This document shows, piece by piece, positions 1 through 12,638 of a DNA stretch of 64,000 nucleotides. Each line of letters begins with the position of its first letter. The first letter of the stretch is position 1. Below the pieces are notes generated by a model, which was given only the letters and a program-made list of their open reading frames with translations, was not told where the DNA came from and ran no database searches. Where the stretch lies: NCBI RefSeq assembly GCF_016901015.1, contig NZ_JAFEUP010000002.1:860980-924979 (forward strand), given 5' to 3'. Origin of the DNA: Zestomonas insulae (GTDB taxonomy: Bacteria > Pseudomonadota > Gammaproteobacteria > Pseudomonadales > Pseudomonadaceae). The translations under genes were made by a program, and so were the position numbers.

Positions 1-186
1 TTCCAGTGGATAGTCGCTGAGCGCGCGGGCGTACATCCGGTACGGGCCGGCATTGCCTTTTTCCAGGGCGCGCTTGGCTTCGGTGTAGTACAGCCGCTGT
101 TGCTGCAGGCTGGCGGCCTGAGCTGCGCTGAGATGAGCGAGGGGGAACACGAGGCAGGACAACAGGCAGAGCAGACGACCGCGCAT
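1..186 (-). CDS. slt: Soluble lytic murein transglycosylase, N-terminal fragment
   Basis: Only the first 62 codons lie in the window; the gene runs off its left end. The ATG is the complement of 184-186. Residues 1 to about 25 form a signal peptide (MRGR, a hydrophobic stretch, then AQA). The mature start, with QQRLYYTEAKRAL and a YPLE tail, matches the helical U-domain start of Slt70-type enzymes. These periplasmic enzymes cleave the glycan strand of peptidoglycan to 1,6-anhydro products. The gene is divergent from uup, as slt is in P. aeruginosa by memory. The catalytic domain is outside the window, so the call rests on the N-terminus and synteny. Confidence 0.8.
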   Translation of the reverse strand, partial: MRGRLLCLLSCLVFPLAHLSAAQAASLQQQRLYYTEAKRALEKGNAGPYRMYARALSDYPLE

Positions 187-379
187 AGCACTTCCGGGAT
201 AGCAGACACTAGAAGATGCACGGCGTGCCGGCATCGAATGACGCCTAGCTTAGCCGTTGCCCGGAGCAGGAGGAAGCGTCGCACCGGCGCAGAAATATCA
301 GGAAAAAATGCCCTGCGCGCGCCGCGCCGGCGCTTGCCCAACTCCTGTAGAATCCGCCCCCTGTTTTCGGAGGCCCCTC
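187..379. promoter_or_regulatory. Divergent slt/uup intergenic region
   Basis: A 193-base gap between two divergent genes must hold both promoters. For uup there is a TAGAAT -10-like hexamer at 349-354, about 25 bases before the start, without a convincing -35. I see no operator or terminator here. Confidence 0.35.
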
Positions 380-2296
380 ATGACCCTGCTCAAGTTCACC
401 GACGTATCCCTGGCCTATGGCGCCATGCCCCTGCTGGATCAGGTGTCCTGGCAGATCGCCCGTGGCGAGCGGGTCTGCATCATCGGCCGTAACGGCACCG
501 GCAAGTCCAGCCTGCTGCGGCTGGTCAAGGGTGATCAGCAGCCCGACGACGGCGACATCTGGCGTGCGCCTGGGCTGAAGATCGGCGAATTGCCGCAGGA
601 ATTGCCGCGCGCCGACGAGCGGACGGTGTTCGACGTGGTCGCCGAAGGCCTGGCCGGGGTCGGCGCGCTGCTCGCCGAGTACCACCATCTGAGCCAGAAC
701 ATTCACTCCGACGCCGACTTGGACAAGCTCATGCACGTCCAGCAGGACCTCGAGGCGCGCGACGGCTGGCGTCTGCAGCAGCTGGTCGACAGCACCCTCA
801 GTCGCCTGCAGCTGCCGGCGGACAAGACCCTCGCCGAACTGTCCGGTGGCTGGCGCCGTCGCGTGCTGCTGGCCCAGGCGCTGGTCTCCGAACCTGATCT
901 GCTGCTGCTCGACGAACCGACCAACCACCTCGACATCGGCGCCATCGCCTGGCTGGAAGAGGCGCTGCTCGGTTTCCAAGGCGCCGTGCTGTTCATCACC
1001 CACGACCGTTCCTTCCTGCAGAACCTGGCCACGCGCATCCTCGAGCTGGATCGCGGCGGGCTGATCGACTGGAACGGCGACTACGCCAGCTTCCTGGTGC
1101 ACAAGGAGCAGCAACTGGCGGCGGAAGAAACCGCCAACGCGCTGTTCGACAAGCGCCTGGCCCAGGAAGAGGTGTGGATTCGTCAGGGCATCAAGGCCCG
1201 GCGGACCCGTAACGAAGGCCGTGTGCGTGCGCTGAAGGCGATGCGTGCCGAGCGCGCCGAGCGCCGCGAGCGGCAGGGCAAGGCCAATATCCAGCTGGAA
1301 ACCGCGGACAAGTCCGGCAAGCAGGTGATGGTGGCCGAGCAGGTCAGCTTCGCCCATCCAGGCGGACCGAAGCTGATCGACGACTTCTCTCTGGTGCTGC
1401 AGCGCTCCGACCGCATAGGCCTGCTCGGCGCCAACGGCACCGGCAAGACCACGCTGCTCAAGCTGCTGCTCGGCGATCTGCAGCCCACCGAAGGCAGTAT
1501 CGAAGTCGGAACGCGACTGGAAGTGGCCTATTTCGACCAGTTACGTCACCAGCTCGAGCCGGAAAAGACGGTGATCGACAACGTCGCCGAAGGCCGCGAT
1601 TTCATCACCATCGATGGCCAGAGCCGCCATGTGCTCAGCTACCTCGGTGACTTCCTGTTCAGCCCGCAGCGTGCGCGCACGCCGGTCAAGGCGCTGTCCG
1701 GCGGTGAGCGGGCACGCCTCTTGCTCGCCAAGCTGTTCAGCAAGCCGGCCAACCTGCTGGTACTCGACGAACCGACCAACGACCTCGATGTGGAAACCCT
1801 GGAACTGCTCGAAGAGGTGTTGCTGAGCTTCCCGGGCACAGTATTAATGGTCAGCCACGACCGGGCCTTCCTCGACAACGTGGTGACCAGCACACTGGTG
1901 TTCGAGGGCGAAGGGCGGGTGCGCGAGTACGTCGGTGGCTATCAGGATTGGCTGCGCCAGGGCGGTTCGCCGCGCTTGCTGGGGGTCGGCGAGAGCAAGT
2001 CGGGCAAGGCCGAGATGATCGCGCCGACCCCTGAGTCGGCCAAGGCACCGGTGGCCGCCGCCGAGCCGGCCCCGGCGAAGAAGAAACTCAGCTACAAACT
2101 GCAGCGCGAACTGGAGGCTTTGCCCGGACTGATCGAAGCGCAGGAAGAAAAACTTGCCGCGCTGAACGCGGAAGTCGCCAGCCCGACTTTCTATCAGCGC
2201 CCGGCCAACGAAACCGCCGCGGCCCTGCAGCGTCTGCAGGAGCTACAACAAGAGCTGGATGCTCTGCTCGAACGCTGGGCAGAGCTGGACGACTGA
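380..2296 (+). CDS. uup: ABC-F family ATPase Uup
   Basis: A cytoplasmic protein of 638 aa with two ABC domains and no membrane segments. The first domain has Walker A GRNGTGKS (about 36-43), signature LSGGWRRR (about 154) and Walker B LLLDEPTNHLD (about 174). The second has GANGTGKT (about 350), LSGGERAR (about 440) and LVLDEPTNDLD (about 460). A charged coiled coil from about 560 to the end (KKKLSYKLQRELEALPG) is typical of Uup and separates it from EttA or YheS. ABC-F proteins act on the ribosome; Uup has also been linked to transposon excision and DNA binding. The start is the ATG at 380 rather than an upstream one at 257, because GGAGG precedes it and homology begins there. Confidence 0.93.
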   Translation: MTLLKFTDVSLAYGAMPLLDQVSWQIARGERVCIIGRNGTGKSSLLRLVKGDQQPDDGDIWRAPGLKIGELPQELPRADERTVFDVVAEGLAGVGALLAEYHHLSQNIHSDADLDKLMHVQQDLEARDGWRLQQLVDSTLSRLQLPADKTLAELSGGWRRRVLLAQALVSEPDLLLLDEPTNHLDIGAIAWLEEALLGFQGAVLFITHDRSFLQNLATRILELDRGGLIDWNGDYASFLVHKEQQLAAEETANALFDKRLAQEEVWIRQGIKARRTRNEGRVRALKAMRAERAERRERQGKANIQLETADKSGKQVMVAEQVSFAHPGGPKLIDDFSLVLQRSDRIGLLGANGTGKTTLLKLLLGDLQPTEGSIEVGTRLEVAYFDQLRHQLEPEKTVIDNVAEGRDFITIDGQSRHVLSYLGDFLFSPQRARTPVKALSGGERARLLLAKLFSKPANLLVLDEPTNDLDVETLELLEEVLLSFPGTVLMVSHDRAFLDNVVTSTLVFEGEGRVREYVGGYQDWLRQGGSPRLLGVGESKSGKAEMIAPTPESAKAPVAAAEPAPAKKKLSYKLQRELEALPGLIEAQEEKLAALNAEVASPTFYQRPANETAAALQRLQELQQELDALLERWAELDD

Positions 2297-2311
2297 CATT
2301 AGGAGACAGGG

Positions 2312-2998
2312 ATGGCCATCGAGTATCGCATCAGCCTCGATAGCGGTTATGAGTTCAACTACCGCATCGAGCTGGAGCGGGGCTACGACAGCGAGCGCAT
2401 CGCTGTGGCGCCGGCCTGGACGCGCCTGGAACACCAGCAGTGCAGCAACTGCCCGCTGAGCCGCGAGCAGTTCAGTCACTGCCCGGCGGCAGTCGATCTG
2501 CATCGGGTGATCGAGGACTTCCGCGGCCTGCCGGCCTTCGAGCGGGCGCGCTTCTGGGTGCGTACGCCGGAGCGCGAGTACAGCAAGGAAACCGGTCTGG
2601 AAGAGGGACTGCGCGCTTTGCTCGGGGTGATCATGGCGACCAGTGCCTGCCCGATGCTCGGCAAGCTCAAGCCGATGGCGCAGAACCACCTGCCGTTCGC
2701 CAGCAATCAGGAGTTCGTGCTGCGCGCGGTGTCGTTGTACCTGTCGCGGCAGTACTTCAACCTGCGCGAAGGGCGCCGAGCGGATTGGGATCTGAAGGGC
2801 CTGGTGCGTGCGTTCCAGCAATTGCAGCTGGTCAACCAGGCGTTCTGGCAGCGGATTCACGACACCTGTGAGGGCGACTCCAACCTCAAGGCGTTCCTGA
2901 CGTTTTTCTCGATGTCGTCGAGCATCACCTATTCACTGGAAACCCAGCTGCAGAAGATCCGCCCGCTGGTGATGAGTGCCGGCGACGCGCTGGAGTAG
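2312..2998 (+). CDS. Conserved Pseudomonas protein (DUF6901-like), function unknown
   Basis: A soluble 228-aa protein with no signal peptide or membrane segment. It has a beta-rich start (EYRISLDSGYEFNYRIELERG), then a cysteine pair region CSNCPLSREQFSHCP at about 44-58 that could bind a metal, and a largely helical C-terminal half. The start ATG follows a strong AGGAG 15 bases after the uup stop, so the two genes are probably cotranscribed. The ribosome-binding segment CATTAGGAG is nearly the same as the one at acpP. From memory it corresponds to PA3018. No enzymatic motif is visible and I do not assign a function. Confidence 0.8.
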   Translation: MAIEYRISLDSGYEFNYRIELERGYDSERIAVAPAWTRLEHQQCSNCPLSREQFSHCPAAVDLHRVIEDFRGLPAFERARFWVRTPEREYSKETGLEEGLRALLGVIMATSACPMLGKLKPMAQNHLPFASNQEFVLRAVSLYLSRQYFNLREGRRADWDLKGLVRAFQQLQLVNQAFWQRIHDTCEGDSNLKAFLTFFSMSSSITYSLETQLQKIRPLVMSAGDALE

Positions 2999-3024
2999 GG
3001 CGGGCCACCCGCGGGCAGCCCGCC
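2999..3024. other. Stem-loop between convergent genes
   Basis: GGCGGGC (2999-3005) can pair with GCCCGCC (3018-3024), directly after the stop codon at 2998 and before the convergent usp stop. There is no T-run, so it is at best a weak transcription barrier. Confidence 0.3.
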
Positions 3025-3032
3025 GCTTGCGG

Positions 3033-3473
3033 CTACTCCGGTTTCTTCAGGCGCACGGCGAGGACATCGCACGGCGCACCATGCAGCACGTCGTTGGCGG
3101 TGGAGCCAAGCAGCAGGGCCAGGCCGTGACGGCCGTGGCTGCCGACCACCACCAGGTCGCAGCCTTGTTCGGAGGCGAGGCGGTGAATCTCCTGGCGCGG
3201 TTGGCCGTAGACCAGGTGGCGGTTGTCGGCGGTCAGTTCGTCGTAGCGCCCGGCGAAGGTGTTCAAGCGTTCGCGTGCCTGGTCAAACTGCTGTTGCTGG
3301 AGCATCGACAGGTCCATCGGCACGTCGCCGCCAAAGGCCATCGCCATCGGTTCGACCACATGCACCAGCGACAGTCGGGCATGACTGGCTTGCGCCAGGG
3401 CCTGGGCGCGCAGCATCACCGGGTGGCACTCCTCGGACAGATCAATGGCAACCAGAATGTGCTGATAGGTCAT
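3033..3473 (-). CDS. Universal stress protein, UspA family
   Basis: A 146-aa single-domain Usp protein. It starts MTYQHILVAIDLSEE, the usual first beta strand with the nucleotide-contacting Asp, and ends with GSHGRHGLALLLGSTANDV, the ATP-binding G-2x-G-9x-G(S/T) signature. Family members bind ATP or act as stress-induced dimers. The ATG at 3473 is preceded by GGAGGAG at about 7 bases, which decides it over an upstream start at 3518. It stands alone between convergent and divergent neighbours. No Anr box (TTGAT-N4-ATCAA) is visible in the upstream 90 bases. Confidence 0.92.
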   Translation of the reverse strand: MTYQHILVAIDLSEECHPVMLRAQALAQASHARLSLVHVVEPMAMAFGGDVPMDLSMLQQQQFDQARERLNTFAGRYDELTADNRHLVYGQPRQEIHRLASEQGCDLVVVGSHGRHGLALLLGSTANDVLHGAPCDVLAVRLKKPE

Positions 3474-3560
3474 GGAAACTCCTCCTGAGGTGATTCGTTT
3501 GAGTCCAAGTATGGCCATCTTGGCCGTCGACAGCAGTGTTTTACGTGAGAGACATCAATT

Positions 3561-3998
3561 ATGACCGCCTGGATCATCGTATTACTGCTCGCCGCGGGGC
3601 TCAGCCCGCTGATCTGGCTGCGTCCCTCGCGGCGTCAGGGTGAGCAGATGAACACCCGCCTTGCCGCCCGAAAGATGGGCCTGACCATGCACCTGGCGCG
3701 CCAGGACTGGCCGCACTGGCTGCCGCTGCAGCCGCCGAGTCCCTGCGCGCAGTACGTCCGGCCGCGCCGGCCGGGGCGCGCGGATGACTGGAGCTACTGG
3801 CAGGTCGCGGCGGGCGAGTGGCGCAATCAATGGCAGGAGCCGTGCACGGACGCTGCGCTGCTCGAGCAGCTGTCCGGCTTGCCGGCGGATGTCTACAAGG
3901 TCGAGGCGAACCGGCAGATGGTCGCCTTGTGCTGGGGCGAGCGCGGCGACAGCGCAGCTCTGGAGCGCATCGCGGCAGTGCTGCGCGCGCTGGCCTGA
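3561..3998 (+). CDS. Small membrane-anchored protein, function unknown
   Basis: A 145-aa protein. Residues 1-20 form one N-terminal hydrophobic segment (WIIVLLLAAGLSPLIWL) followed by basic RPSRRQGEQ, which suggests a single-pass inner-membrane protein with the remainder in the cytoplasm. The soluble part contains the pattern LAARKMGLTMHLARQDWPHW and no catalytic motif. It matches a Pseudomonas hypothetical at the same place (PA3016 from memory). It lies 87 bases from the divergent usp gene and is convergent with the next gene. Confidence 0.75.
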   Translation: MTAWIIVLLLAAGLSPLIWLRPSRRQGEQMNTRLAARKMGLTMHLARQDWPHWLPLQPPSPCAQYVRPRRPGRADDWSYWQVAAGEWRNQWQEPCTDAALLEQLSGLPADVYKVEANRQMVALCWGERGDSAALERIAAVLRALA

Positions 3999-4000
3999 AA

Positions 4001-4025
4001 AAGAAAACCCGGTGCAATCACCGGG
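4001..4025 (-). terminator. Rho-independent terminator
   Basis: CCCGGTG (4008-4014) and CACCGGG (4019-4025) form a 7-bp stem with loop CAAT. Read on the minus strand it is followed by a T-rich run, TTTTCTTTTT. It terminates the exported-protein gene ending at 4065, and may also stop the plus-strand gene ending at 3998. Confidence 0.8.
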
Positions 4026-4064
4026 TCTCAAGTTGGCCAGGCAGGCCGGAATCAATTCGAAGTG

Positions 4065-4871
4065 TTACAGCTTGGCGACGGCATATTGGGCGGCGACCGC
4101 CTCCAGCCCGTCGATGATGCTGTCCGAGTACTTGTTGACCAGGAACGGCACGCTGTTCTCATTGTAGTTCTGCAGGGACTTTTCGATGTAGCGCCACTTG
4201 GTGCTGACACTTTCCAGCCCTTGCTTGATCTGCGGAGTGTTCTGCGGCGCGCTTTCCATGCTGTTCAGCTTGCCGGCGAACTCCTTGACCAGTTCGTCGA
4301 TCGGTCGCGCGTCTTCGTTACCGCCGAAGAACGAACCGCCCACCGAGGCGCTGCGCGAGGCGTAGTCCACGGAAATGGTCTGCATCAGCACGCTCTGGTC
4401 GCGGCTCTGCTGGGTAAGGGGCGGGACTTGCTCGCCGCTTTCCTGTTGGATCTTGCTGTACAGCTCCTGGCTCAAGTCGATCAGAGTCTGGTTGCGCGCA
4501 GCCAGGTCGGCGATCGGCTGCAGATCGGGGAAGCCCTGGTTCTTGATTTGCGCCACCAGGGTCTTGAGCGACGACTCGTAGCCCGCCCACTGAGTATTCA
4601 GCTGCGTGTGGAGCGCCTGGGACGACTCGCCCGGCATGGTGCTCATCTGCTTCAGGGATTCGTCGGCTTGCTGCAGTGAGGCTTCGATCGCGTGGGCGTA
4701 GCGCAGATCGCCTTCCATGCCGTTGTACATATAGAAGTCGCCAAGGGTCTTCTGCGCGGCGAGGCGCACTTGGTGCAGCTTCAGGAGGTTGTCGGCGGAA
4801 TCGGCAAAGGCACTGACGTGCAGGGTTGAAAGGACGCTCGCCAAGAGAATGGCAGACAGGCGTCTGTTCAT
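4065..4871 (-). CDS. Exported protein of unknown function
   Basis: A 268-aa protein with a clear Sec signal peptide (MNRRLSAILLASVLSTLHVSAFA, cleavage after AFA) and an otherwise helical, Gln- and Leu-rich body. The segment from about 25 to 110 (LHQVRLAAQKTLGDFYMYN, then alternating charged heptads) resembles the helical sensor parts of PilJ or chemotaxis receptors. There is no later membrane span or signalling domain. The ATG at 4871 is chosen over a GTG at 4880 because AAGGAGTG sits 8 bases before it. The homologue in P. aeruginosa would be PA3015 by position. Function is unknown; a periplasmic role is inferred from the signal peptide. Confidence 0.75.
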   Translation of the reverse strand: MNRRLSAILLASVLSTLHVSAFADSADNLLKLHQVRLAAQKTLGDFYMYNGMEGDLRYAHAIEASLQQADESLKQMSTMPGESSQALHTQLNTQWAGYESSLKTLVAQIKNQGFPDLQPIADLAARNQTLIDLSQELYSKIQQESGEQVPPLTQQSRDQSVLMQTISVDYASRSASVGGSFFGGNEDARPIDELVKEFAGKLNSMESAPQNTPQIKQGLESVSTKWRYIEKSLQNYNENSVPFLVNKYSDSIIDGLEAVAAQYAVAKL

Positions 4872-5329
4872 GGGTGGCACTCCTTGATACCCCTTTGGGG
4901 TCTTGTTGTTATCCGTCGATCCGGAGTTTGGAACGAATGTACCTAGGCCGCTGTGCTTTGGCTAGGCGTGCGGCGCATCACATCCTGCCGATGCCTGGGT
5001 AGTGGCCATAAGCATCATCATTTGGATTTATAACTGCTCATAGATGAGTGCTGGTTTTGCCGCGTAGCACGGCGCTTGAGCGGCTGCGCCTCATCAGAAC
5101 GGGTGATGCCAATTGACATTCCGCGGCTTTTCCCCGATGGTGTGCGCACCCAAATCAAACGGGCGTATGAAATGACTGTTTGCCGCTGTGGCAGACGTTT
5201 TTTTCAACGGTAACCCGACTATCGCGTCGGCGGGTGTGCCGGGCCATCGAAGGCTCTGCGACGGGGAACACCCGGCGCTTCAGGCGTCTGACGTGTACTG
5301 TTCAGCTTCCATACCGTGGAGATCAGTTG
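4872..5329. promoter_or_regulatory. Intergenic region upstream of fadBA with candidate PsrA box
   Basis: A 458-base gap between divergent genes with no ORF I would accept. GAAAT-GACT-GTTTG at 5169-5182 fits the PsrA consensus (G/C)AAAC-N2-4-GTTT(G/C) with one mismatch. It overlaps a possible -10, TATGAA (5166-5171), whose -35 is poor. TTGACA at 5113-5118 is a good -35 but lacks a clear -10. The leader from there to the fadB start would be about 150 bases. PsrA is known to repress fadBA in P. aeruginosa; the exact site here is my inference. Confidence 0.5.
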
Positions 5330-8686
<3,357 letters not shown>

Positions 8687-8703
8687 CGCATCGGGATGGA
8701 ACG

Positions 8704-8735
8704 AACCGGGGCCTTGTGCCCCGGTTTTCTTTTTT
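8704..8735 (+). terminator. Rho-independent terminator of fadBA
   Basis: AACCGGGGC (8704-8712) pairs with GCCCCGGTT (8718-8726) around a 5-base loop. A T-rich tract follows to 8735. It lies 18 bases after the fadA stop. Confidence 0.92.
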
Positions 8736-8757
8736 CAGTCGGTCGTCGGGAGCATTC

Positions 8758-8994
8758 ATGTCGCTGCAGCCAGGTCTCTATCGCCACTACAAGGGTCCGG
8801 AATACCGTGTCATCGGCACGGCGCATCATTCCGAAACCGAGGAAGAGCTGGTGGTCTATCAGGCGCTGTACGGCGAGTACGGCCTGTGGGTGCGGCCGCT
8901 GAGCATGTTCCGCGAAACGGTCGAAGTGGACGGCCAGCCCGTTCCACGCTTTGCTTTGGTGCAGGCCGAAGCGGAGCTGTTCGGGCGTCCGTGA
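8758..8994 (+). CDS. DUF1653 family protein
   Basis: A compact 78-aa protein. The family pattern is evident: [16 protein letters not shown] near the start, then [21 protein letters not shown] and a MFRETVEV segment. DUF1653 proteins are small beta-rich domains without an established biochemical role. The start ATG at 8758 has GGGAGC upstream. It lies just after the fadBA terminator and about 100 bases before topA, so it may have its own promoter or share one with topA. Confidence 0.85.
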   Translation: MSLQPGLYRHYKGPEYRVIGTAHHSETEEELVVYQALYGEYGLWVRPLSMFRETVEVDGQPVPRFALVQAEAELFGRP

Positions 8995-9097
8995 GCTCGG
9001 GGCAAGCCTTGACCTTGCCTTGCTCGCCACTATATATAGCGGTGCCGCTCAGGCGCCCCGCCTTTTTCTTCTCTCGAATTCAGGAAATTTCCTCTCC

Positions 9098-11707
9098 ATG
9101 GGCAAATCGCTGGTCATCGTGGAATCCCCGGCCAAGGCCAAGACCATCAACAAGTACCTGGGCAACCAGTACGTGGTGAAGTCGAGCATCGGCCACATCC
9201 GTGACCTGCCTACCAGCGGATCGGGTTCTGCCACCAAGGAGCCCGCCAAGCGCGGCAAGGCCGCGGCGGCCGAAGCGCCGGTCCTGTCGCCTAAGGAGAA
9301 GGCTAAGCGCCAGCTGTTCTCGCGTATGGGCGTCGACCCGGAGAATGGCTGGAAGGCCAAGTACGAAATTCTGCCCGGCAAGGAAAAGGTCATCGACGAA
9401 CTGCGTCGCCTGGCCAAGGATGCCGACACCATCTATCTCGCAACCGACTTGGACCGCGAAGGGGAGGCCATCGCCTGGCACCTGCGCGAAGCCATTGGTG
9501 GCGATGACAGCCGCTACAAGCGCGTGGTGTTCAACGAAATCACCAAGAAGGCCATCCAGGAGGCCTTCTCGCAGCCCGGCGAACTGGATATCAACCGGGT
9601 CAACGCCCAGCAGGCGCGGCGCTTCCTCGATCGTGTGGTGGGCTATATGGTCTCGCCGCTGCTGTGGTCGAAGATCGCCCGCGGCCTGTCCGCCGGTCGC
9701 GTACAGTCGGTCGCGGTGAAGCTGGTCGTCGAGCGTGAGAAGGAAATCCGCGCCTTCGTGCCGGAAGAATATTGGGAAGTGCATGCCGACCTCGGCACTG
9801 CGAAGAGCGCCACCGTGCGCTTCGAAGTGGCTCGCGAGAATGGCGAAGCCTTCAAGCCGCTCAATGAAGCCCAGGCCACTGCCGCGCTGGAGAAGCTCAA
9901 GGCTTCCAACTACAGCGTGGTCAAGCGCGAGGACAAGCCGACCAGTAGCAAGCCGTCGGCACCGTTCATCACCTCGACGCTGCAGCAAGCGGCGAGCAAT
10001 CGCCTCGGCTTCGGCGTGAAGAAGACCATGATGATGGCGCAGCGTCTCTACGAGGCCGGCTACATCACTTATATGCGTACCGACTCCACCAACCTCTCGC
10101 AGGATGCGGTGGAGATGGCGCGCACCTACATCGAAGGTGAGTTCGGCAAGAAGTATCTGCCGGCCAAGCCGATCGTGTATTCCAGCAAAGAGGGCGCCCA
10201 GGAGGCGCACGAAGCGATTCGCCCCTCCGACGTCAACACCAAGCCGACTCAGCTGTCCGGCATGGAGCGCGACGCCGAGCGTCTGTACGAGCTGATCTGG
10301 CGTCAATTCGTGGCCTGCCAGATGCCGCCAGCGGAGTACCTGTCGACCACCGTCAGCGTCAAGGCCGGCACCTTCGAGCTGCGCGCCAAGGGCCGCATCC
10401 TCAAGTTCGACGGTTACACCCGTGTCCTGCCGCAGCAGAGCAAGCCGGGCGAAGACGACGTGCTGCCGGACATGGCCGAAGGCGAAGCGCTGAAGCTGCT
10501 CAAGCTCGACCCGAGCCAGCATTTCACCAAGCCGCCGGCGCGCTACTCCGAAGCCAGCCTGGTCAAGGAGCTGGAGAAGCGCGGAATCGGCCGGCCGTCC
10601 ACCTATGCGGCGATCATTTCGACCATCCAGGACCGTGGCTACGTCGCCGTGCAGAACCGCCGTTTCTATGCCGAAAAGATGGGTGACATCGTCACCGAGC
10701 GGCTCAACGAGAGCTTCGCCAACCTGATGGACTACGGCTTTACCGCCGGTATGGAAGAGCACCTCGATGACGTCGCCCAGGGCGAGCGCGAGTGGAAGCA
10801 TCTGCTCGACGAGTTCTATGGCGACTTCAAGAAGAAGCTCGAGCTGGCCGAAGCTGCCAACGATGGCATGCGTGCCAACCAGCCGACCCTGACCAACATC
10901 GCCTGCCGCGACTGCGGCCGGCCGATGATGATCCGTACCGCCTCCACCGGGGTATTCCTCGGTTGCTCCGGCTATGCGTTGCCACCGAAAGAGCGCTGCA
11001 AGGCGACCATCAACCTGATTCCCGGCGACGAGATCGCCGCGGACGACGAGGGTGAGTCGGAGTCGCTGGTGCTGCTCGGCAAGCATCGCTGCCCGATCTG
11101 CAGCACGGCGATGGACGCTTACCTGCTCGATGAGACCCGCAAGCTGCACATCTGCGGCAATAACCCGGATTGCGCCGGCTACGAGATCGAACAGGGCCAG
11201 TACCGCATCAAAGGCTACGAAGGGCCGAGCCTGGAATGCGATAAGTGCGGCAGCGAGATGCAGCTGAAAACCGGCCGCTTCGGCAAGTTCTTCGGGTGCA
11301 CCAATGCGGGCTGCAAGAACACCCGCAAACTGCTGAAGAGCGGTGAGGCGGCGCCACCGAAGATCGATCCGATCAAGATGCCGGAGCTCAAGTGCGAGAA
11401 GGTCGATGATACCTACGTGCTGCGTGACGGCGCCTCCGGCCTGTTCCTCGCCGCCAGCCAGTTCCCGAAGAATCGCGAAACCCGTGCGCCGCTGGTGCTG
11501 GAGCTGATTCCGCACAAGGCCGAGCTGGATCCGAAGTACCACTTCCTGCTGGAAGCGCCGGGCAAGGATCCGGACGGCCGCCCGGCGGTAATCCGCTTCA
11601 GCCGCAAGACCAAGGAGCAGTACGTGCAGTCCGAAGTGGATGGCAAGCCCACCGGCTGGCGGGCGTTCTACGCCAATGGCGCCTGGAAGGTCGAAGACAA
11701 GCGCTGA
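9098..11707 (+). CDS. topA: DNA topoisomerase I
   Basis: A type IA topoisomerase of 869 aa that relaxes negative supercoils through a 5'-phosphotyrosine. The TOPRIM start [15 protein letters not shown] and the acidic [11 protein letters not shown] motif are intact. The catalytic Tyr lies in [13 protein letters not shown] (about 325). Three four-cysteine zinc ribbons occupy roughly 602-745 (CRDCG, CPIC, CDKCG), followed by a further C-terminal DNA-binding region. The ATG at 9098 matches the family N-terminus [15 protein letters not shown]; the ORF is open further upstream without homology. A stem (11726-11734 with 11740-11748) without a T-run follows the gene. Confidence 0.97.
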   Translation: MGKSLVIVESPAKAKTINKYLGNQYVVKSSIGHIRDLPTSGSGSATKEPAKRGKAAAAEAPVLSPKEKAKRQLFSRMGVDPENGWKAKYEILPGKEKVIDELRRLAKDADTIYLATDLDREGEAIAWHLREAIGGDDSRYKRVVFNEITKKAIQEAFSQPGELDINRVNAQQARRFLDRVVGYMVSPLLWSKIARGLSAGRVQSVAVKLVVEREKEIRAFVPEEYWEVHADLGTAKSATVRFEVARENGEAFKPLNEAQATAALEKLKASNYSVVKREDKPTSSKPSAPFITSTLQQAASNRLGFGVKKTMMMAQRLYEAGYITYMRTDSTNLSQDAVEMARTYIEGEFGKKYLPAKPIVYSSKEGAQEAHEAIRPSDVNTKPTQLSGMERDAERLYELIWRQFVACQMPPAEYLSTTVSVKAGTFELRAKGRILKFDGYTRVLPQQSKPGEDDVLPDMAEGEALKLLKLDPSQHFTKPPARYSEASLVKELEKRGIGRPSTYAAIISTIQDRGYVAVQNRRFYAEKMGDIVTERLNESFANLMDYGFTAGMEEHLDDVAQGEREWKHLLDEFYGDFKKKLELAEAANDGMRANQPTLTNIACRDCGRPMMIRTASTGVFLGCSGYALPPKERCKATINLIPGDEIAADDEGESESLVLLGKHRCPICSTAMDAYLLDETRKLHICGNNPDCAGYEIEQGQYRIKGYEGPSLECDKCGSEMQLKTGRFGKFFGCTNAGCKNTRKLLKSGEAAPPKIDPIKMPELKCEKVDDTYVLRDGASGLFLAASQFPKNRETRAPLVLELIPHKAELDPKYHFLLEAPGKDPDGRPAVIRFSRKTKEQYVQSEVDGKPTGWRAFYANGAWKVEDKR

Positions 11708-11725
11708 ACACAATCGGATGAGCGT

Positions 11726-11748
11726 GTGCCGGCTGGCTGAGCCGGCAC
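11726..11748 (+). terminator. Possible terminator stem-loop after topA
   Basis: GTGCCGGCT (11726-11734) and AGCCGGCAC (11740-11748) form a 9-bp stem with a 5-base loop, 18 bases after the topA stop. There is no T-tract, so termination efficiency is doubtful. Confidence 0.4.
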
Positions 11749-11784
11749 GCGTATAGTTACGTATTTGCTTGGGAGGGCGCGGCA

Positions 11785-12303
11785 GTGGCCCATGAACTCT
11801 ATACCCGCACGAATCAAAAGCTGTTCTTCGCCGGCCTGGCGCTCAATGCCTGGCAGCAAGCGGAGGAGGGGCGCATGATGAATGCGCAGGCGCTGGTGCA
11901 GGCCGAGCGCGAAGCAGCGCTGTTCCATCTGTACGGCGCATTGTTGGGCCTATGCCATGAAATCGCCGGGTACTATCGGCTCGCCCAGGCTGCCGCACCG
12001 CGTGCCGAGTTGCTGCTGGCGCCATCTGTGCTGGAGTCGGCTCCTAGCCCCGAACTGGCAGAGCTGGTCGAACTGGCGCAGCAGCCGTCAACTTGGCTGG
12101 CGCAGTTGCTGACGGCTTACGCGGCGCTGTTTCAGCCGCCACAGGCGCCAAAAACTGCCAAGGTCGATCCGACGCTGCCGCTGATTCAGTCGGTCAGCCT
12201 GGTCGACGAACCGCCCGCTCTGGCCCGTCAGGAACTGGAAGACTGGCGCCAACAACTGAAGAGCCTGGCTCTGCGTTTCCGCGAATCACTCAGTGAGTGC
12301 TGA
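11785..12303 (+). CDS. DUF6586-like conserved protein, function unknown
   Basis: A 172-aa soluble, helix-rich protein with a GTG start at 11785, preceded by GGGAGGG at about 8 bases; the nearby ATG at 11792 is out of frame. The N-terminus reads AHELYTRTNQKLFFAGLALNAWQQAEE. A helical bundle follows, with a Pro-rich linker around 118-125 and a final helix WRQQLKSLALRFRES. No catalytic motif or signal peptide is seen. It corresponds by position to PA3010. The following small gene starts 70 bases downstream in the same direction. Confidence 0.75.
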   Translation: MAHELYTRTNQKLFFAGLALNAWQQAEEGRMMNAQALVQAEREAALFHLYGALLGLCHEIAGYYRLAQAAAPRAELLLAPSVLESAPSPELAELVELAQQPSTWLAQLLTAYAALFQPPQAPKTAKVDPTLPLIQSVSLVDEPPALARQELEDWRQQLKSLALRFRESLSEC

Positions 12304-12372
12304 GTCGCTTGACGTTGCGGCTCGACCTGCCTCGAGCTCGCTCCACTTCTCGGCATTGTTCTGGAGTCTCTG

Positions 12373-12609
12373 ATGCCTACTTCTTTTCTTGAAATCATCG
12401 AATTACCTGACGGGCGCATCGCCTTGCGTCGGGCCGAGGATGAAGAAACCTTGGTCACGCTGGAGTTTTCCGGCGAAGCAAAGTCGTTCCTGCAGGGCTA
12501 TCACGTTGAGGTCGCCAAGGCGATGTTGAACGTCGGTGTTCAGATGGCGGGGCGTTTGGCGGAGGGTGATTTCGAGCGCGACGAGGATGGTCCGCGGGTA
12601 TTGCACTAG
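12373..12609 (+). CDS. Small conserved protein, function unknown
   Basis: A 78-aa acidic protein. The N-terminal half is predicted beta (FLEIIELPDGRIALRR, then ETLVTLEFSGEA) and the C-terminal half is one amphipathic helix (HVEVAKAMLNVGVQMAGRLAEG). The pattern occurs in Pseudomonas at the same locus (PA3009 from memory). It is convergent with sulA. It may be cotranscribed with the gene before it. I cannot assign a function. Confidence 0.72.
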   Translation: MPTSFLEIIELPDGRIALRRAEDEETLVTLEFSGEAKSFLQGYHVEVAKAMLNVGVQMAGRLAEGDFERDEDGPRVLH

Positions 12610-12638
12610 CGCTGAACGGATGCCGCGCTGATAAAGGT

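Noticed and set aside
3474..3560. Possible Anr/FNR box upstream of the universal stress gene
   Set aside because: An ATCAA half-site occurs before the next gene, but no TTGAT-N4-ATCAA arrangement exists.
9041..9050. A run of TATATATA before topA as a possible regulatory repeat
   Set aside because: It is a short AT-rich spot of only a few repeats; I see no inverted repeat or known motif.
9080..11713. An 877-codon open frame antisense to topA
   Set aside because: Same type of shadow; the sense strand carries an unambiguous topoisomerase with all motifs.
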